Assembly: GCA_013076295.1 (NCBI GenBank) | Contig: RQOL01000618.1 | Span: 4,340,001 to 4,404,000, forward strand | Length of the DNA stretch: 64,000 nt | From: Sanderia malayensis | Lineage: Eukaryota; Cnidaria; Scyphozoa; Semaeostomeae; Pelagiidae | Direction of reading: 5' to 3' | In this document: piece after piece, positions 21,428-34,300 of the stretch | Position numbering within the stretch: the stretch's first letter is position 1 | How the letters are laid out: every line of letters begins with the position of its first letter | Notes under the pieces: model-generated | Seen by the model: the letters and a program-made list of their open reading frames with translations, nothing else | What the model was told of the DNA's origin: nothing | Database searches by the model: none | Made by a program: the position numbers and the translations under genes

Positions 21428-24400
21428 TCATTTCGATTTTTGATTACAATAATATAACATAAGCTTTAAATGGTTAGAAAAATTAGTTGGGTTCATGTAA
21501 CTCAGTTGGTTTTTCGCTCTTTTTAGCAACGCGTTTCTCTGTTCATTTATCTGGCTATTGATTGCAGAGAATTGTGGATAAAGAGACAAATTATAACTAT
21601 CGGCACAAGCTGCAAAAAATGGAAACAAGCCTATTACTAAACATGAAATGAAATTTGACCAAATGGAAAAAATAAAAAGCAATATTGAAACCCGTATGAT
21701 TTTTCCAATGAAATCTGTCCACATAAAATGATGTCTTTCTGAAAAAACCAGGGTCACGATTCATGCAATAGTCGTGCAAGTTACACGCATTGTCATAAAT
21801 GATGACCTTTGGCGCTGTAAAGAATAGTACCAAGATTAAAATTTCACATATCAATAAATTTCAAATAAACTGTTACTTTTTCATATAACAGTTCAAGAAC
21901 TGTTAATAAAAAAGTACAGCTTTCATAATCTAAGATTCAAACCGTCTGAGAAGCGAGTCCGCAAAATTGTAAAGGGGGTGTTGGGCGATTCCTGGGTTTC
22001 CATAACATCAAAGCCATAACAAATATCTGTTTGGAAAATGCGTAAAAAATATCAAATTCAAAGGATTGGCAAGTAACAAAACTTTAATTAGTCAAGTCAC
22101 AAATACGATACCATGCATGCAATGTAGGGTGAATATTCCCGGCATTAACGATGGATGTCCACGGTAGTCCTTTCGGCAGTCTTTAGACACCTTCTTTGAT
22201 GATGAAACATCCTTTGCATAAGCACCCCTCTCATTCAACACAGGCCAATTTGGAAGAAACGAAAAATCCGATTGCGCCTCTTCAGTAACGTAAGGGAGAC
22301 GATGAGGATCTTTTCCAATAATCCATCCAATTCTTGACTCCATTTCCAATAGCAAGCCATTAACTTCATTCGCTACAGATTCCTTTGGGAGTGATATTAA
22401 AAAATCGTGCATAATGGGAGCCTTTCTTCGGACCAGCAATAGCTTCTCTGGGCAACATTGTAGCACAGCCCCTGCTCTTACTTCTTCCATCACAGAAAGA
22501 AACTGGTCATCAATAGGGTAGTATGAAAGAGCTGCAGAGACTGAAGAAATGCATTTTAACAAGGTCAACAATGCTGGGGGAAAGTCCTCTACAGCTTGAA
22601 ACACACGATCACACCACATAAAGAAATTATAAAGATGCAGCGATTCTGCCTGTAAAAGTTCCATTAATTTTCGTTTGGCGGCACTGTCTAGTACTTCCTT
22701 CGCAGAAAATTTAGTGACAAGTGATCTAAGCTCTTGGCTTCGTATCATCACTCTAGACCTAAAACTAGTAAAGATTAAATGCAATAAATATTTTTGCCCA
22801 CAAAATAAAAAAGAATAAGATTTTAGTATTATAAGGCTATATTCTCCTACTAAGAATGCATGGGGAAGAGTAGAAAAAGATGGAAATGATACAAAATACT
22901 TATCTTCCTTTCAGTAAAGTTTCTGCTTGTCCACCCATGTTTGTCTTTTGTTGGAAAATTCTTTTAAAGCCAAGTGACGTTGCATCACACGACAAAACAT
23001 CGGGATATTGGCCACAAACATCACATGTGAACCCATGCTTGTAGTCAATTTCCAGAAGGTTTAAAAAGGCATACCAAGAAAATCTCCATTGCTGATAATT
23101 CAGGAATTTACTTGAATTAATCCCTGCAGCATGGAGATTAAGCTTCCACTTTTCGTAATATCCCACCAAACTACAACTAAAGCACAACAGAATTAGAAAC
23201 TTTTATTGAAGAGTTAATAACTTTATTTAATTTATTAAATTCATACCTATTGCCAGTCAAAAAAAGATGAAGATAATCGCGAAGAACATCATGTCCAACT
23301 AAAAATCCTTTCATGTGAAGCATCCCATCTGCAGAGCCACAGTAATATCTTACGAATCTGCACTCTTCACAAGCACGTACAAAAACTGCAATGAAAGCTT
23401 TCAAAATTAGTAACGAACAGCTATTCATATATTAACTGTATCCAGATCAGTGTAGCAAAAACATCAATACACCAAGCAGCTTTGCAACATAATTTAATTA
23501 TCTTCACATCTCTATACCTGTTACATTTACTGAATCCGCCAATAAAAAAAGAGGCTTCAATCCATCTTCACCAACTACGCTTGTCATTGGACCTCCACAA
23601 ACATTACATGGGTCACCTGGAGGCACAAGTGCCAGTGTTCCATCAGGTAAAAAACTAGAGCTAAGCTCTTTATATAAACGATATATTCTGCGCTGTTGTA
23701 GGGTAGTCTCCCATTTAAACAGCTCATATGACACAGGTCTCACAAACACACTCCTTATGCTTGACTCTTGCAAGGCATTGTGCGTAGCAATCATATCGAC
23801 AACAAAATCTGGCAGACTATCATTGTCGCTATCAATTGCCTCTTTCAGAGACAAAATGTGGTTGCAAGAGTGACATCCATATGTACATGTATGACAAACA
23901 AAGCCCCTCCTGTCTGTCCCAATGACTGCAAAATTACCATTAATTGGCTTTACTAAGATGAGGTTCTCTGAGGAAAACCGGATCTCTTTAAATTCTGTAA
24001 AAACCTGCAAAATCATAGTTATTTCATTTTGAGGAAGCTATTTATCTTGTGTAGCTAGTAATAAATGGCTAATTATAGTACTTGCAGTACTAAAGTAAAA
24101 TAGTATATATCACCTTAGCATATTCATGATCATCTTCTACAATATCTAAACGGAAAAAGTGAAATGTTAGGTGTTGTCATAATATTACACTGATTAGAAA
24201 TATCTCAACTCCAGAATAGACCAACTTACATGAGTTTATCTCAAATGGGTCAATATTGTTAACTTTGTCAATGGTTGGAATTAGTTCTGATGCCACTTTG
24301 AGGTGCAGGCAGTCAGGAAACTGACTTGTAATCAACTGTGTAAATGCTGGAAAATGTAAAATAATTTCAGAAGGCATTTTATGACATTGATACAGTGCAC

Positions 24401-25307
24401 AAAACACTAAAAAAAACAAGGAGAACTTACCATCTGGTTCACCAACATAGTGAAAAGATATGCTTTTCAAAAAGTCCTTCTTGCTCTCATCACATGAGCA
24501 CGTTAAAACTATGACTTTTGAATCTGATACAGTGACTAAATGTCTATTTACAAAACAGTAGCTGTGTAGCTAAAAAATATTTAATAAGCAAAAGATTACA
24601 AATAGTAATCATATAAACTTCTCACACGAGAATACATGTCAAAAGATATAAACATTGAAAGTGCATATATTTACCTTCAGCTCTGTCTGTTCTAGATTGA
24701 AATCTTGTATTAGAAATAAGGTAAATTTATTATTTATTGTGAAAAAAGCCTTTGCTTGCATTATTTGAAACAAATAAACATCTTTCACGTCCTGTGTAAC
24801 CTGGATATAAAAATAATAATTAAGTCTTGCTCTATCTGGGCAGCACAACCATTCACACAAATAGTGAAAATCTAGGCCATACTATTTTTTCAAGTTCTCC
24901 AGGGCATTCAACAACATTGCTATCCAAATACTCGAATTCTGTCTCTGAGTCATTATCTATAATAAAGATTACGATATTAGGATATGTTGCGAAATTAAGC
25001 TTGTCTTGTCATGATATGAAAAAGTTTTAAAACATAGAATCAAAACGAAATATATAAGACACAAACCATCAATATATAAATCAGCTTGTGGTACTTGAAA
25101 TGATGTAGCTGCACCTTCGATATTTGAATCATTGATTGCAGTGGCTTTCTTTTGCTTTTTTTCATACCTTCTTGGGCGCTTTTTCTTCTTTGCGGAATAT
25201 GATGATGCTGAAGATCTACTGACGGTTCCAAAAGTATATTTCGGAACAACATCATCAGTGCCAAGCAAACTCACCTTACTCAATTTTGTATCCCGATTTT
25301 CCGCCAT
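21428..25307 (-). CDS. KDZ-family transposase, 12 exons, one damaged splice donor
   Basis: Exons are 25307-25067, 24956-24859 (end approximate), 24800-24675, 24569-24431, 24346-24230, 24145-24114, 24004-23518, 23385-23247, 23170-22904, 22758-22112, 21814-21692 and 21609-21428. They join in frame to about 860 residues. KDZ landmarks: a Cys/His cluster (CHTCTYGCHSCNH), CNVCGGP, a CDVCGQ segment followed by SCDATSLGF (first catalytic Asp), IIYDNACNLHDYC with MNRDP (second Asp), YVDRFHWKNHT, and ADSYNLSLYP then NSQINEQRN (final Glu). It would cut and join the element's ends through an RNase H-like DDE fold in the nucleus. An Arg/Lys-rich segment near residue 45 may be the nuclear localisation signal. 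Intron 9 begins ATAAGT where GTAAGT is expected; without splicing, TAA follows at once. Confidence 0.88.
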
Positions 25308-25475
25308 TTAATAAAAGTATTTACAATTACCAAAATATGTACAAAATTTGTGTAGATACACCTATACATAGACATATAAACATGAACAAAGAGCGATAAT
25401 ATAATAAGGGCAATTAGGCCATTCAGCCTTCCTGCCTTGACAGCCTCGTTGTCAATTATTGATTCGCAACAAGAC

Positions 25476-25518
25476 AAGTTGGTTGGTAAAGGTCTTCATC
25501 GTGGAACTTTTTATACCT
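25476..25518 (-). repeat. Right terminal inverted repeat of the KDZ element
   Basis: Read on the minus strand it starts AGGTATAAAAAGTTCC and ends ACCAACCAACTT, matching the left end at 35 of 43 positions. GGCCTCGA follows it at 25519-25526. Confidence 0.8.
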
Positions 25519-25702
25519 GGCCTCGATGGATACATCCAGATTCCAGACTCAGATTCAATAATCCACTCGGTGAGATTCACAATGTGTCACGTCCATAATT
25601 TGACGTCACAACAAAGACTTGTGTTAGGTGAACATTCAACAGCAAAGAGTATAAGGTACCAATTCAGAATCGAGTCAAATAATCTTGAGAATCTGTACAA
25701 AA

Positions 25703-27225
25703 ATGAGCGACTCGGCATCAGAAGAAGAGTATGTGACATGCTCGACATATATAAATCCTATGATGTGTGAGTATGAAGGTGAGCGAAGTGAGATGGGTGA
25801 ACGACACGGCAAAGGCACGGCCATTTACGAAAATGGAGATCGATATGTTGGCGATTACCAGCATGGAAAACGACATGGAGAAGGAGTCTACTACTTCTTA
25901 AAAGCAGTGTTAGTATACCAAACTACACTATCGTTATTTGTATGTAAACTTGCAATGTTTTGTAAAAAGAGTGACGGAAAACAGATGCAAGAAGCTCTTG
26001 TTCCTTGCAATCTTTATCAAATGAGAAATTAAGAATTGTTTACTTTCCTACAATCGATAATAGCAATGTAGTTGGCAGTCATTTTGATTTACTAATATTC
26101 CTGCCCGGGGAACTAAAGGCAAAGGGTCTGTAATACAGTCGTACGTGAAGTAACGTGTGTTGGGCAAGTTTTGGTATAGAAATTTGCAATATATTCCAGC
26201 AAAATCAAATTTGTAGAATTCAGTTTTGACATCAACACACGGGTTGCGTGCAGTGCAGTCGGTTCATTTAAATTTGATTATTAACAGGTTCACTATGTCT
26301 GTAGATGGTAAAATATTCTTGTTAAAGTCATTGATAGAGTAGTGACTCATAGACTACGGGCTGTGATACGTTAATAAGAACAAATGTAAAAATATCACAG
26401 AGAATGGCCCTTGCGAAGTGCAAAAAGCAATGGATAACGAGCAAACCAAGCTCATTTCAGAGAAAACACACATTATAGTGAAGCTTTCTCAACCTATCTA
26501 TCGATTAGATACAAAGGACAATTCAAAGATGGCAAACGAGATGGAGTTGGTTCAATGGTTTACCCAGATGGTAGCAAGTATGATGGCGAATGGAAGAATG
26601 GTAAAAAACACGGAAAGGGTGTTTATTATTTCGCTAATGGCGACGAGTGGGAAGGCACGTGGCAAAACGATGAAAAACATGGAATATGCACGTATACTTA
26701 CGCCGAAACAGGCAGCAAATTTTCGGGTAACGTAAACTCTCTTGCATTGCATTGCATAACAAACGTTGCTTGATATCTGTTGTTCCGAGGCAATTTATGA
26801 GGCATAGATTGTAACCCAATTGTGCTAGTTATGAAGGGGCGCCAATTCGCGGCTGGCCCGCTTGGTGAAAAAGCCAGGTCGCCACTGAAGAACAAGTGAA
26901 TTCCCGATTTCACTCTTGGCTTCATCATTGGTAGCATGGACTATTCAATATGTTTGTCATTATTTCTCCAGCCAAATGGGTTGATGGTACACAGAATGGC
27001 ATGGGTGAATGGATCCATTTCAATCATCGTTACAAAGGATGGTTCAGGGACTGCATGCCAATCGGCCATGGAAAATATATATTTAACAACAGTAGCTGTG
27101 AACAGTATGGTTATTACACGGTCATGGACATCGTACAGCAAGTCGACAAGAGAATGGAGCTGGTTGGAAGAGAGCCAGCATGGTTTCCTAAAATGATAAA
27201 ATTTTCATTAGCAAACTGTGTATAA
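25703..27225 (+). CDS. RSPH1: Radial spoke head 1 homolog (MORN repeats)
   Basis: Coding blocks are 25703 to about 25907, about 26501-26726, and 26972-27225. The start MSDSASEEE resembles the human MSDLGSEE start. MORN repeats follow: [58 protein letters not shown] and [13 protein letters not shown]. Then come [17 protein letters not shown] and a CEQYG motif, all collinear with RSPH1. RSPH1 is part of the radial-spoke head in motile cilia and helps relay central-pair signals to dynein arms. The protein is about 225 residues and lacks the long acidic tail of the vertebrate form. Exon 2-3 splicing is canonical (phase 1). The exon 1-2 junction could not be resolved: the frames disagree with the visible GT donors. 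Confidence 0.9.
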
Positions 27226-28395
27226 ATATAAACAGTTTCCCTAAAGTGTTGTTACATTACATTAAATTGTTACATTTGAATTTTCCGGCTGAATCATTGT
27301 AATATTATTATTATATTTTCCAGTCTGTTGTCCACATGATTTCTTTTAAAAATTAATTAAGAACTTTCAAACAAACCTGTCTGTTACAGAATTCGCGACT
27401 CCCTATAGACACTCGCAGTCTCAATCCAACACGAAAAATAATACATATAACTGTTCGCGGCTAATGAAAACAATGATGGACTTTCGCGATAAAAATTGCA
27501 TTAGTATTAGCAAATTACTAATGATACTTATGACGATAATAATGAATTAATCAATAATTTCGAAAAGTTCCTTGCTACCCGTTTCTCCAAGTTTCCCCTT
27601 ATTTATATTAACATTTGCATTATGCTTACCCCCAATTAGACCACGGTAGACTAAATTTGAAAACATAAACGTCTCCTTCGTTAGTAAATTAGGTAACTCA
27701 AGAAAAGCAAAGCATTAATAAAACTCGTGCATAATGAAACTGAATTCAATGAATACTGAATTCATTGAATGCGAAGCAAATCACTATATTATATGACGAT
27801 AATCATACATACTATGACAAGTTACTTATTGAAGTAGCTTAAATAAAAAAAATATGATATGAAATATGATAAGATGACATAAAAAGAAATAAAATAAGAT
27901 AAGATAACGGGCAAAAATATATAAGCTGCAAAGCATAACTCAAAGCAAAATATAAAGAAAATCACAAAAAATTGTTGGTCCCTACCCAGGTTGTTTGTTT
28001 TTGATGAAACATTTTCAGTCGGGAAAACCTTGTGACCGCTTGGAGAAAACCCATACGGAACAATAACATATCATACATTATTCATATTGATGCCCTAAAT
28101 ATGGGATACATATATATAATTGAAAATACACTAAACTAAACCACAAAACTGCATCTTTGCTTGACCCATTAAAACACCAAATGTCCCGATATTTCACTCG
28201 ATATTATCTTACATTCCTCCTTTGACATAAATAAAAATATTTTCTGCTATTTCATGAATTAATATATCGGGGCTTAACTTAAAATTGTCAGTTGAATTAA
28301 ATTATTACAGCCGACAAGCAATGGCGTTGCATAATATATGCAATAACGTGCATATTCTAGTTGTTTTGTTATACTAATTTCTCAGATGGCAATAC
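27226..28395. other. Intergenic between convergent RSPH1 and SSBP genes
   Basis: AT-rich 1.2 kb with the 3' UTRs of both neighbours. Apart from a simple A-rich stretch near 27840-27910 (aaatatgat/ataagat repeats), nothing distinctive is seen. Confidence 0.5.
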
Positions 28396-31300
28396 TTATG
28401 TGAAATACTCCGCAGGTGGCACGTGATTGTCGTATTCAAATTTCTTTACTTCTTCTTTCATTGATTCTTTGATTCGCTGAATTGCCACGGTCTCATTCGC
28501 ATCCTGCATTCATCAAATCATCAAATAAAATATAATTAATTGACAAGCAACAATTCAAAATGCGACAGAACAGGACCGGTCGCTTGTTCGCTATTGGATT
28601 GAAATGCCGAAAGTTCATTCAGGCTTGTGAGGGGATCTTTCACTGGTGGGGAGTCAAAGTAAGTTTCTTAATTTGATACAACTGAGAAGGCAAAATCACT
28701 AAAAGACGGGTATGCAGCATTGAACACAATTTGTAAGGTTCCAAAATTGATTGGAAGCTGATGAGAACGAGCAGTAAACGGGGGACAGGTGAAATTAGAT
28801 TTAACAATCTTTGATCGGTACAGAGCTTCAGAATAGCGTTGAAAATCGGAAACATAGCAAAACATAATAACTACTAAAGCTTTTCGTCTGACACTCATCG
28901 GGGTAGTACGTCAGAAAGAGAACGAAAATGAAAACCTAACAAATTATTATACCCAGAAGAGGATCGAAATTGGCCAATAACAAAACAGCATTTTCTAATT
29001 GGTGAGGAAATTTAAGGGCCTGATGGGGAATTTCCCCGCTAGTTTGCAAGTTAAAAGATCCCTTGTTGTGAGTCTTCAACCTTTGCGAATAACATGGACC
29101 TGAACCGCAAAAATTGCGGGAACAATTCAATTTAATAACAAGTGGAAAACTAGGATCAGTGGATAGATAAATTGAAGACAAAGAGTAGCTGTTTTAATCA
29201 TGGACTGCAAAGCTCTTACCCCAGGCATGCCATCTAAGGATTCTTGTCCATCTGTGAAAAGAAAGAAAACAAAATAAATGCCAATCTGCTTGAACATTGT
29301 ATCTGGACTGTATTGAACATACTCTCAGCTACAAGCATGATATACGATGGTGCATGTTGTGTTCGTGCATTGTGTTATTATGCGTTGTTTATACTTATCA
29401 TGTATTGGCATAGTGGACCGTACCGTTGATCGAATCACTTTGAGGCTCCGCAGGAACCATGCCATACTGAGGAGAGAATAACAATGATGATAATTAAAAA
29501 TTAAAACTGAAAGCACGCAACATTACGACTGGAGAGATTTTTATTCTCACCTATTTTTATTCTTTTTTCTGACATATTCAACTCGCGCGAAGTTAATACT
29601 GTGCCAGCGTGGGTAATATCCTGGGAAGCTAGGGTAATATGGTGGGTTCCTGTTACATTCCCTCACCAATTATAGCTACTTTCCTTGAGTTAGGTAGGGA
29701 TTTTTATCGAGGCCCTTTGACATGTGAGTCCAACATCTTAACATTTAGACTACACACAGCGGCTCCATATAAAGAGGTTCTTTATAAAACAGAGAAAAAG
29801 TTAAATGTACAAATTTCACTTACAGGTGCAGCGGGATCTGAAAGGAAAATAAAAATAAATAAAATCAAAATTTCCACTGAATAGAACTAAATATTTTCCA
29901 TTACCATGCAACTTCAATTCATCGAATGCATGTAAAAAATGATAATAAATAAATGGGGATCGAGAAAGTCGGCTTAATAAAAAAACTCACCTTGTGGACT
30001 TGGAATAATCGGAGTACCAGGAGGTCCAGGGTTAATCGAAGTCTGTCAAAATTAAAGACAAAAACCACTATCATTCTCTCTCTCTCTCTCTGCATATACA
30101 TGGAAAATTTGCAACAAATGCAGTGCACTAGATTCGTATGGAATATTCCAAAAGAGAGAAAGTATAATGAAAGCAAAAAGCATATGGATTTTCAAGTGAA
30201 CATAATTATTACAGAAGAAGATGATTTAAATAGAGGCTGACTTACAGGTGTAGATGCAGAGGTCCATGGTACTCTTGGTGCCATTGGCATTCCAGCAGGA
30301 CCCATTGTCGTATTTGGCATTTGACGCATAGGACTGTAATTCTACAATAACACATACAATAGTGATTGAGGTACATCAAATGACAACTTGCAGATCAAAG
30401 GCGTGAGAAGCGAGTGAGTTGAGATTGGCTCATACCGGGGGTACTGGTATCCGTGGATGGTTCATTCGTTGCATTGCATTCATCATCGATTGAGCTGAAA
30501 CATAACACAATATCGATTGAGCTGAAACATAACACAATATTGATTGGGCTGAAACATAACACAAGATTGATTGAGCTGAAACATAACACAATAGATAAAA
30601 TGATAGATGCACCAAAGCTCAACTAGATTGGGGCGATTAGTTAAACAAGCCATTACTAAAAGCAGGTATATCGTAGAAATTTACATTGATAAGGACTAGG
30701 CGGTTGTTGTTGTCGAGTCGGGTCCATTGTATTGGGCATCAAACCTGGTCCAGGTACACCGGTTGAAACCGGCATTCGTAGACCGGGTGGTCGTGGTCCA
30801 CCATAGCGTGCTTGCATGTACTAAAACAAATCATTCAATTGTTCAAAGAGATAAGAGATCGCGTGTCTTCAAAAGAAAGGGGAGGTCAACGTATCTGTAC
30901 TGCAACAATTCACTCAAATGTTGTTTTTCGAACACATAATTCCTTGATAGGTTGCTGTGATCTGTGTACCTCTAGTCCGGGGCGAAAAATTGCTGGGTCT
31001 GTTGATTTTTGGAGTTTCCTTCCTGTTGGCAAACCTGGTGAAGCTGATCGCTTTATTCTGCATGTCCCGATCGAAATAGTTTAAACAAATATCTACCCTC
31101 ATGTCCCGGGTTGTAAAGCACCATTTTTGTTCAATGATTGCAGCTTAACATCATCATTGTGAGAAAGGCATCTGATGCCTCATATCTTATCACGCACAGC
31201 ATTACAAATAATGGCAGTGGATTCAGAGGAAAATTTAATTACAAACCTGATTATGCATCATCGCCTGCGCAGGGGTTTGAGGCAAAGGAGATGGTTGAGG

Positions 31301-34300
31301 AAGAGGCGAGGTTTGCGATTGTGATAAATTCGGATGTCGAGTATGAGAAGATGGCTGCAAAAAAGAACAACTCCGTTTTAAAACATAGCAATGACACCCA
31401 ATACATGCAGACAGGCGTTTCAACTATAGGGTAAATTAAAAATACTTCATGATGATATTACCTGGAAAAATCCTGGTTGCATGCCCATTGGGAGTTCGCC
31501 TTGCGGCCCAGGAGCATAACTGGGCGATGGTAGCGCTCCAGAATTCTGCAAACAAATATAAAAATACTTTACGGAAAACATTTTTAAAAAGACATTTCCC
31601 TGGCCCCTTCTCCCTCCGAACAACCCCCAGCTTGAAATTAACATTGGTTCGCAAACCACGGTCAACAACATATCATTCACAACACCAAAAAGGATAACAA
31701 TAACACAAGAACAAGCATTTCAAAGGAAATTGGCTTGACTCTGCTTTACTGAATTGAAATATGAAGAATAGTTTACTGAATTCTCATTCCCAATATCGTC
31801 TATTGTTGTAGTGAAGGGAATCTAAATAATAGCACTGCAAACACCTGTTACTCTTCCTCGTGTGTGCACAAGACACGACATAAACCTGCTGCTTGTATTT
31901 TCAAACTAGCTCGTGTATTCTGTTTACTTTTTGAAATGATGGATGACAGCCGTTTGTTATGTATTTTTCTCTGCGCAATCATATACACCAAGCGTGTTCA
32001 CAGACAACGCATTCGCCCCCCTCACTCGCATGGTAGCTGGGATGATATAGTTACCCTCAGAACTCCAACTGTGCTCTCGACTTTTGCTGAACCCCCCATG
32101 CCATGTCAAATGTTTGATTTGATATCATGGCAACAAAAGTCAGCGTGCAATCTTAAATTCCCTCCCCCTGTGTTTTATTTCAAACAGCAAAGAAATAGCT
32201 AACGAAACCTGAAATTTGTTTCAAAACATGGACTGATCCATTTCAATGAAATTCTACACCCATTAACTTCTACCGGTCAGGAGATCAGATGTTGAATTCT
32301 TTGTACAAGACATTCCGGTACATTGAGAAGCAGATTTCACAATCTGACTGATAAATGTGATGTGATAAATGTCATCATTTTCTAACTTACCAGATCGTGG
32401 AATGCTTTGGCTTCCGATGAATGGTCGCAATTGTCTCTTCTCTCTGGAGCTGCGCAGTACAAATCCCAAAACACGCTGCAAACAAAAAATAAAATGCTTG
32501 CCGCACAGGTTCCAATTGGACGCAAAAACTAATGACCTAGCTGCACAAATATAGCTACATAACGTTTTGCTTTTTGCCCTATACATATATAGCGTGATAA
32601 AAATTGGATGTCATTACTCGCACAATCGACTTGAGAGTGCTTTGTTACCAATAATTATCATGATTTAATCATGATTATTTTATTTACAACACAGACAAGT
32701 CACGACTGGTCGTGTGGAAAAATTTAATTAATATTATTAACTGAGAATAGAATATCTTCCTTCAGAAATAAAATGGATCTTTATATTCCGGTCTTTTTTG
32801 CTTTGGTCTTAGGCTCTAGTGAGATATAATGATACGTGACTGACAGATTCAATCATAAATGGAATAAAAATCTGAAATTTCAAAACGGCTTTAAACAAAG
32901 CATGGCCTGTTTTCTATTTTTAACTCTGGGAGTGGTCAAACCACAAGTTTGCCCATCCACGCCATCTGACCTTTCCGTGCAGGTTTAAAAAAATATGACT
33001 GAAAAAGAGAATTCTTTACAACTCTAGCCTCGTATCGAAAAGGAGGCTGTCACGTCATTGCTTTTCAAAAAGCTCTCCAAACTGAGCCCTTTCATAATAT
33101 TACATCTTTATCCAAGTAAATATGACTGCAGGACAGGCTACCAATTTTGGAACATACATTGATATAGCTTCACTAGAGATGCTTATTTGGGAAGCACTAT
33201 GGGTCAAATTTCCAGTGAAATTTATAATAAGTAATGAATAACAGTAATTTATAAAAAAAAACTTGAAAACATCCCAAAACTATAACATCTAGTTAAATTT
33301 AATTATTGTACACTGGGGTTCCAAAAGTATTGCAACGCCTGATAAAAAATGGCGTCTAAAAGTGGCCCGAGGCCCAAGCACTAAAATTTACATAACAATA
33401 TATAAATACCAAATGGGTTTCAATAGCGAATCTCTTTAGCAGAAATATACTCAGAATTTCATAAATTTTCAAGTGAAAACATAATTTAAACTATATCATA
33501 TTGTTTTATAATAATATTAAAGAAAACTCCGAAGAGGTCCCTTAAAAAATGTTTGCGAAAATTTATCGAAATGGAGTAATTAAAACGCCAATAATTATAA
33601 TTTCTTTCACTCAAAGCCACGCAAATTCTCTCTCATTTAAAAGGGAATGTTTTGAAATTTAGAAAAATGTAAAGATTTGTCATGTAACTGTCTTGGCCTT
33701 TATAATTTTAAGTTTCAGTCTTTGTTTATCATTTTAGGAATGTGATTTGACAAAACCTATTTTTCCGTAATTTTTTTTCCAGAGTAAAAAAAAGAAGGTT
33801 AAGTGCAATAACAAAAAATCCGACATAGATATTCCTATAATTTGTTTCAAATACTATAATTTGATGTAATTTTCAAGGGCTTCATACTTTCTGAAGTTAA
33901 CAAAAATTTTATTTTTTAAAACCCACTCTGAAATTTGAAAAACGAAACATGCGCTTTCCAAGTGGTAAACAAAGACTGAAACTGAAAATTATAAAGGTCA
34001 AGACAGTTACATGACAAATCTTTACATTTTTCAAAATTTCAAAACATTCTCTTTTAAATGAGAGAGAATTTGCGTGGCTTTGAGTGAAAAAATTATAATT
34101 ATTGGCGTTTTAATTACTCCACTTCGATAAATTTTCGCAAATATTTTTTAAGGGACCTCTTCGCAGTTTTCTTTAAATATTATTGCGAAACAATATGATT
34201 AAGTATAAATTATGTTTTCATCTGAAAATGTAGGAAATTTTGAGTATATTTCTGCTAAAGAAATTCGCTATTGAAACCGGTTTGGTAGTTTTATATTGTT

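Larger units (their letters stand above)
13155..25518. mobile_element. 12.4 kb KDZ-class DNA transposon carrying two convergent genes
   Basis: The ends are imperfect terminal inverted repeats: left 13155-13198 and right 25476-25518 match at 35 of 43 positions, with the block AAGACCTTTACCAACCAA identical. The direct repeat GGCCTCGA flanks both ends (13147-13154 and 25519-25526). The match extends to CCTGGCCTCGA, so the true ends are uncertain by up to 3 bp. An 8-bp target duplication is what I recall for the KDZ (Kyakuja-Dileera-Zisupton) group. Inside are an NRF1-like/PHD gene (+) starting 286 bp from the left end and a KDZ transposase (-) starting 211 bp from the right end. The genes point toward each other. 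Smaller elements are nested in it (13529-13934, 14226-14621 and 19011-19429). The element sits 177 bp upstream of the RSPH1 start codon. Confidence 0.85.

Noticed and set aside
30487..30594. CRISPR array
   Set aside because: Units are directly adjacent with no spacers, and the genome is animal.
30395..30622. Membrane-like repeat protein (LCFSSI or QSILCYVSA repeats)
   Set aside because: The repeats are the tandem splice-acceptor duplication of SSBP read as protein; there is no independent gene.
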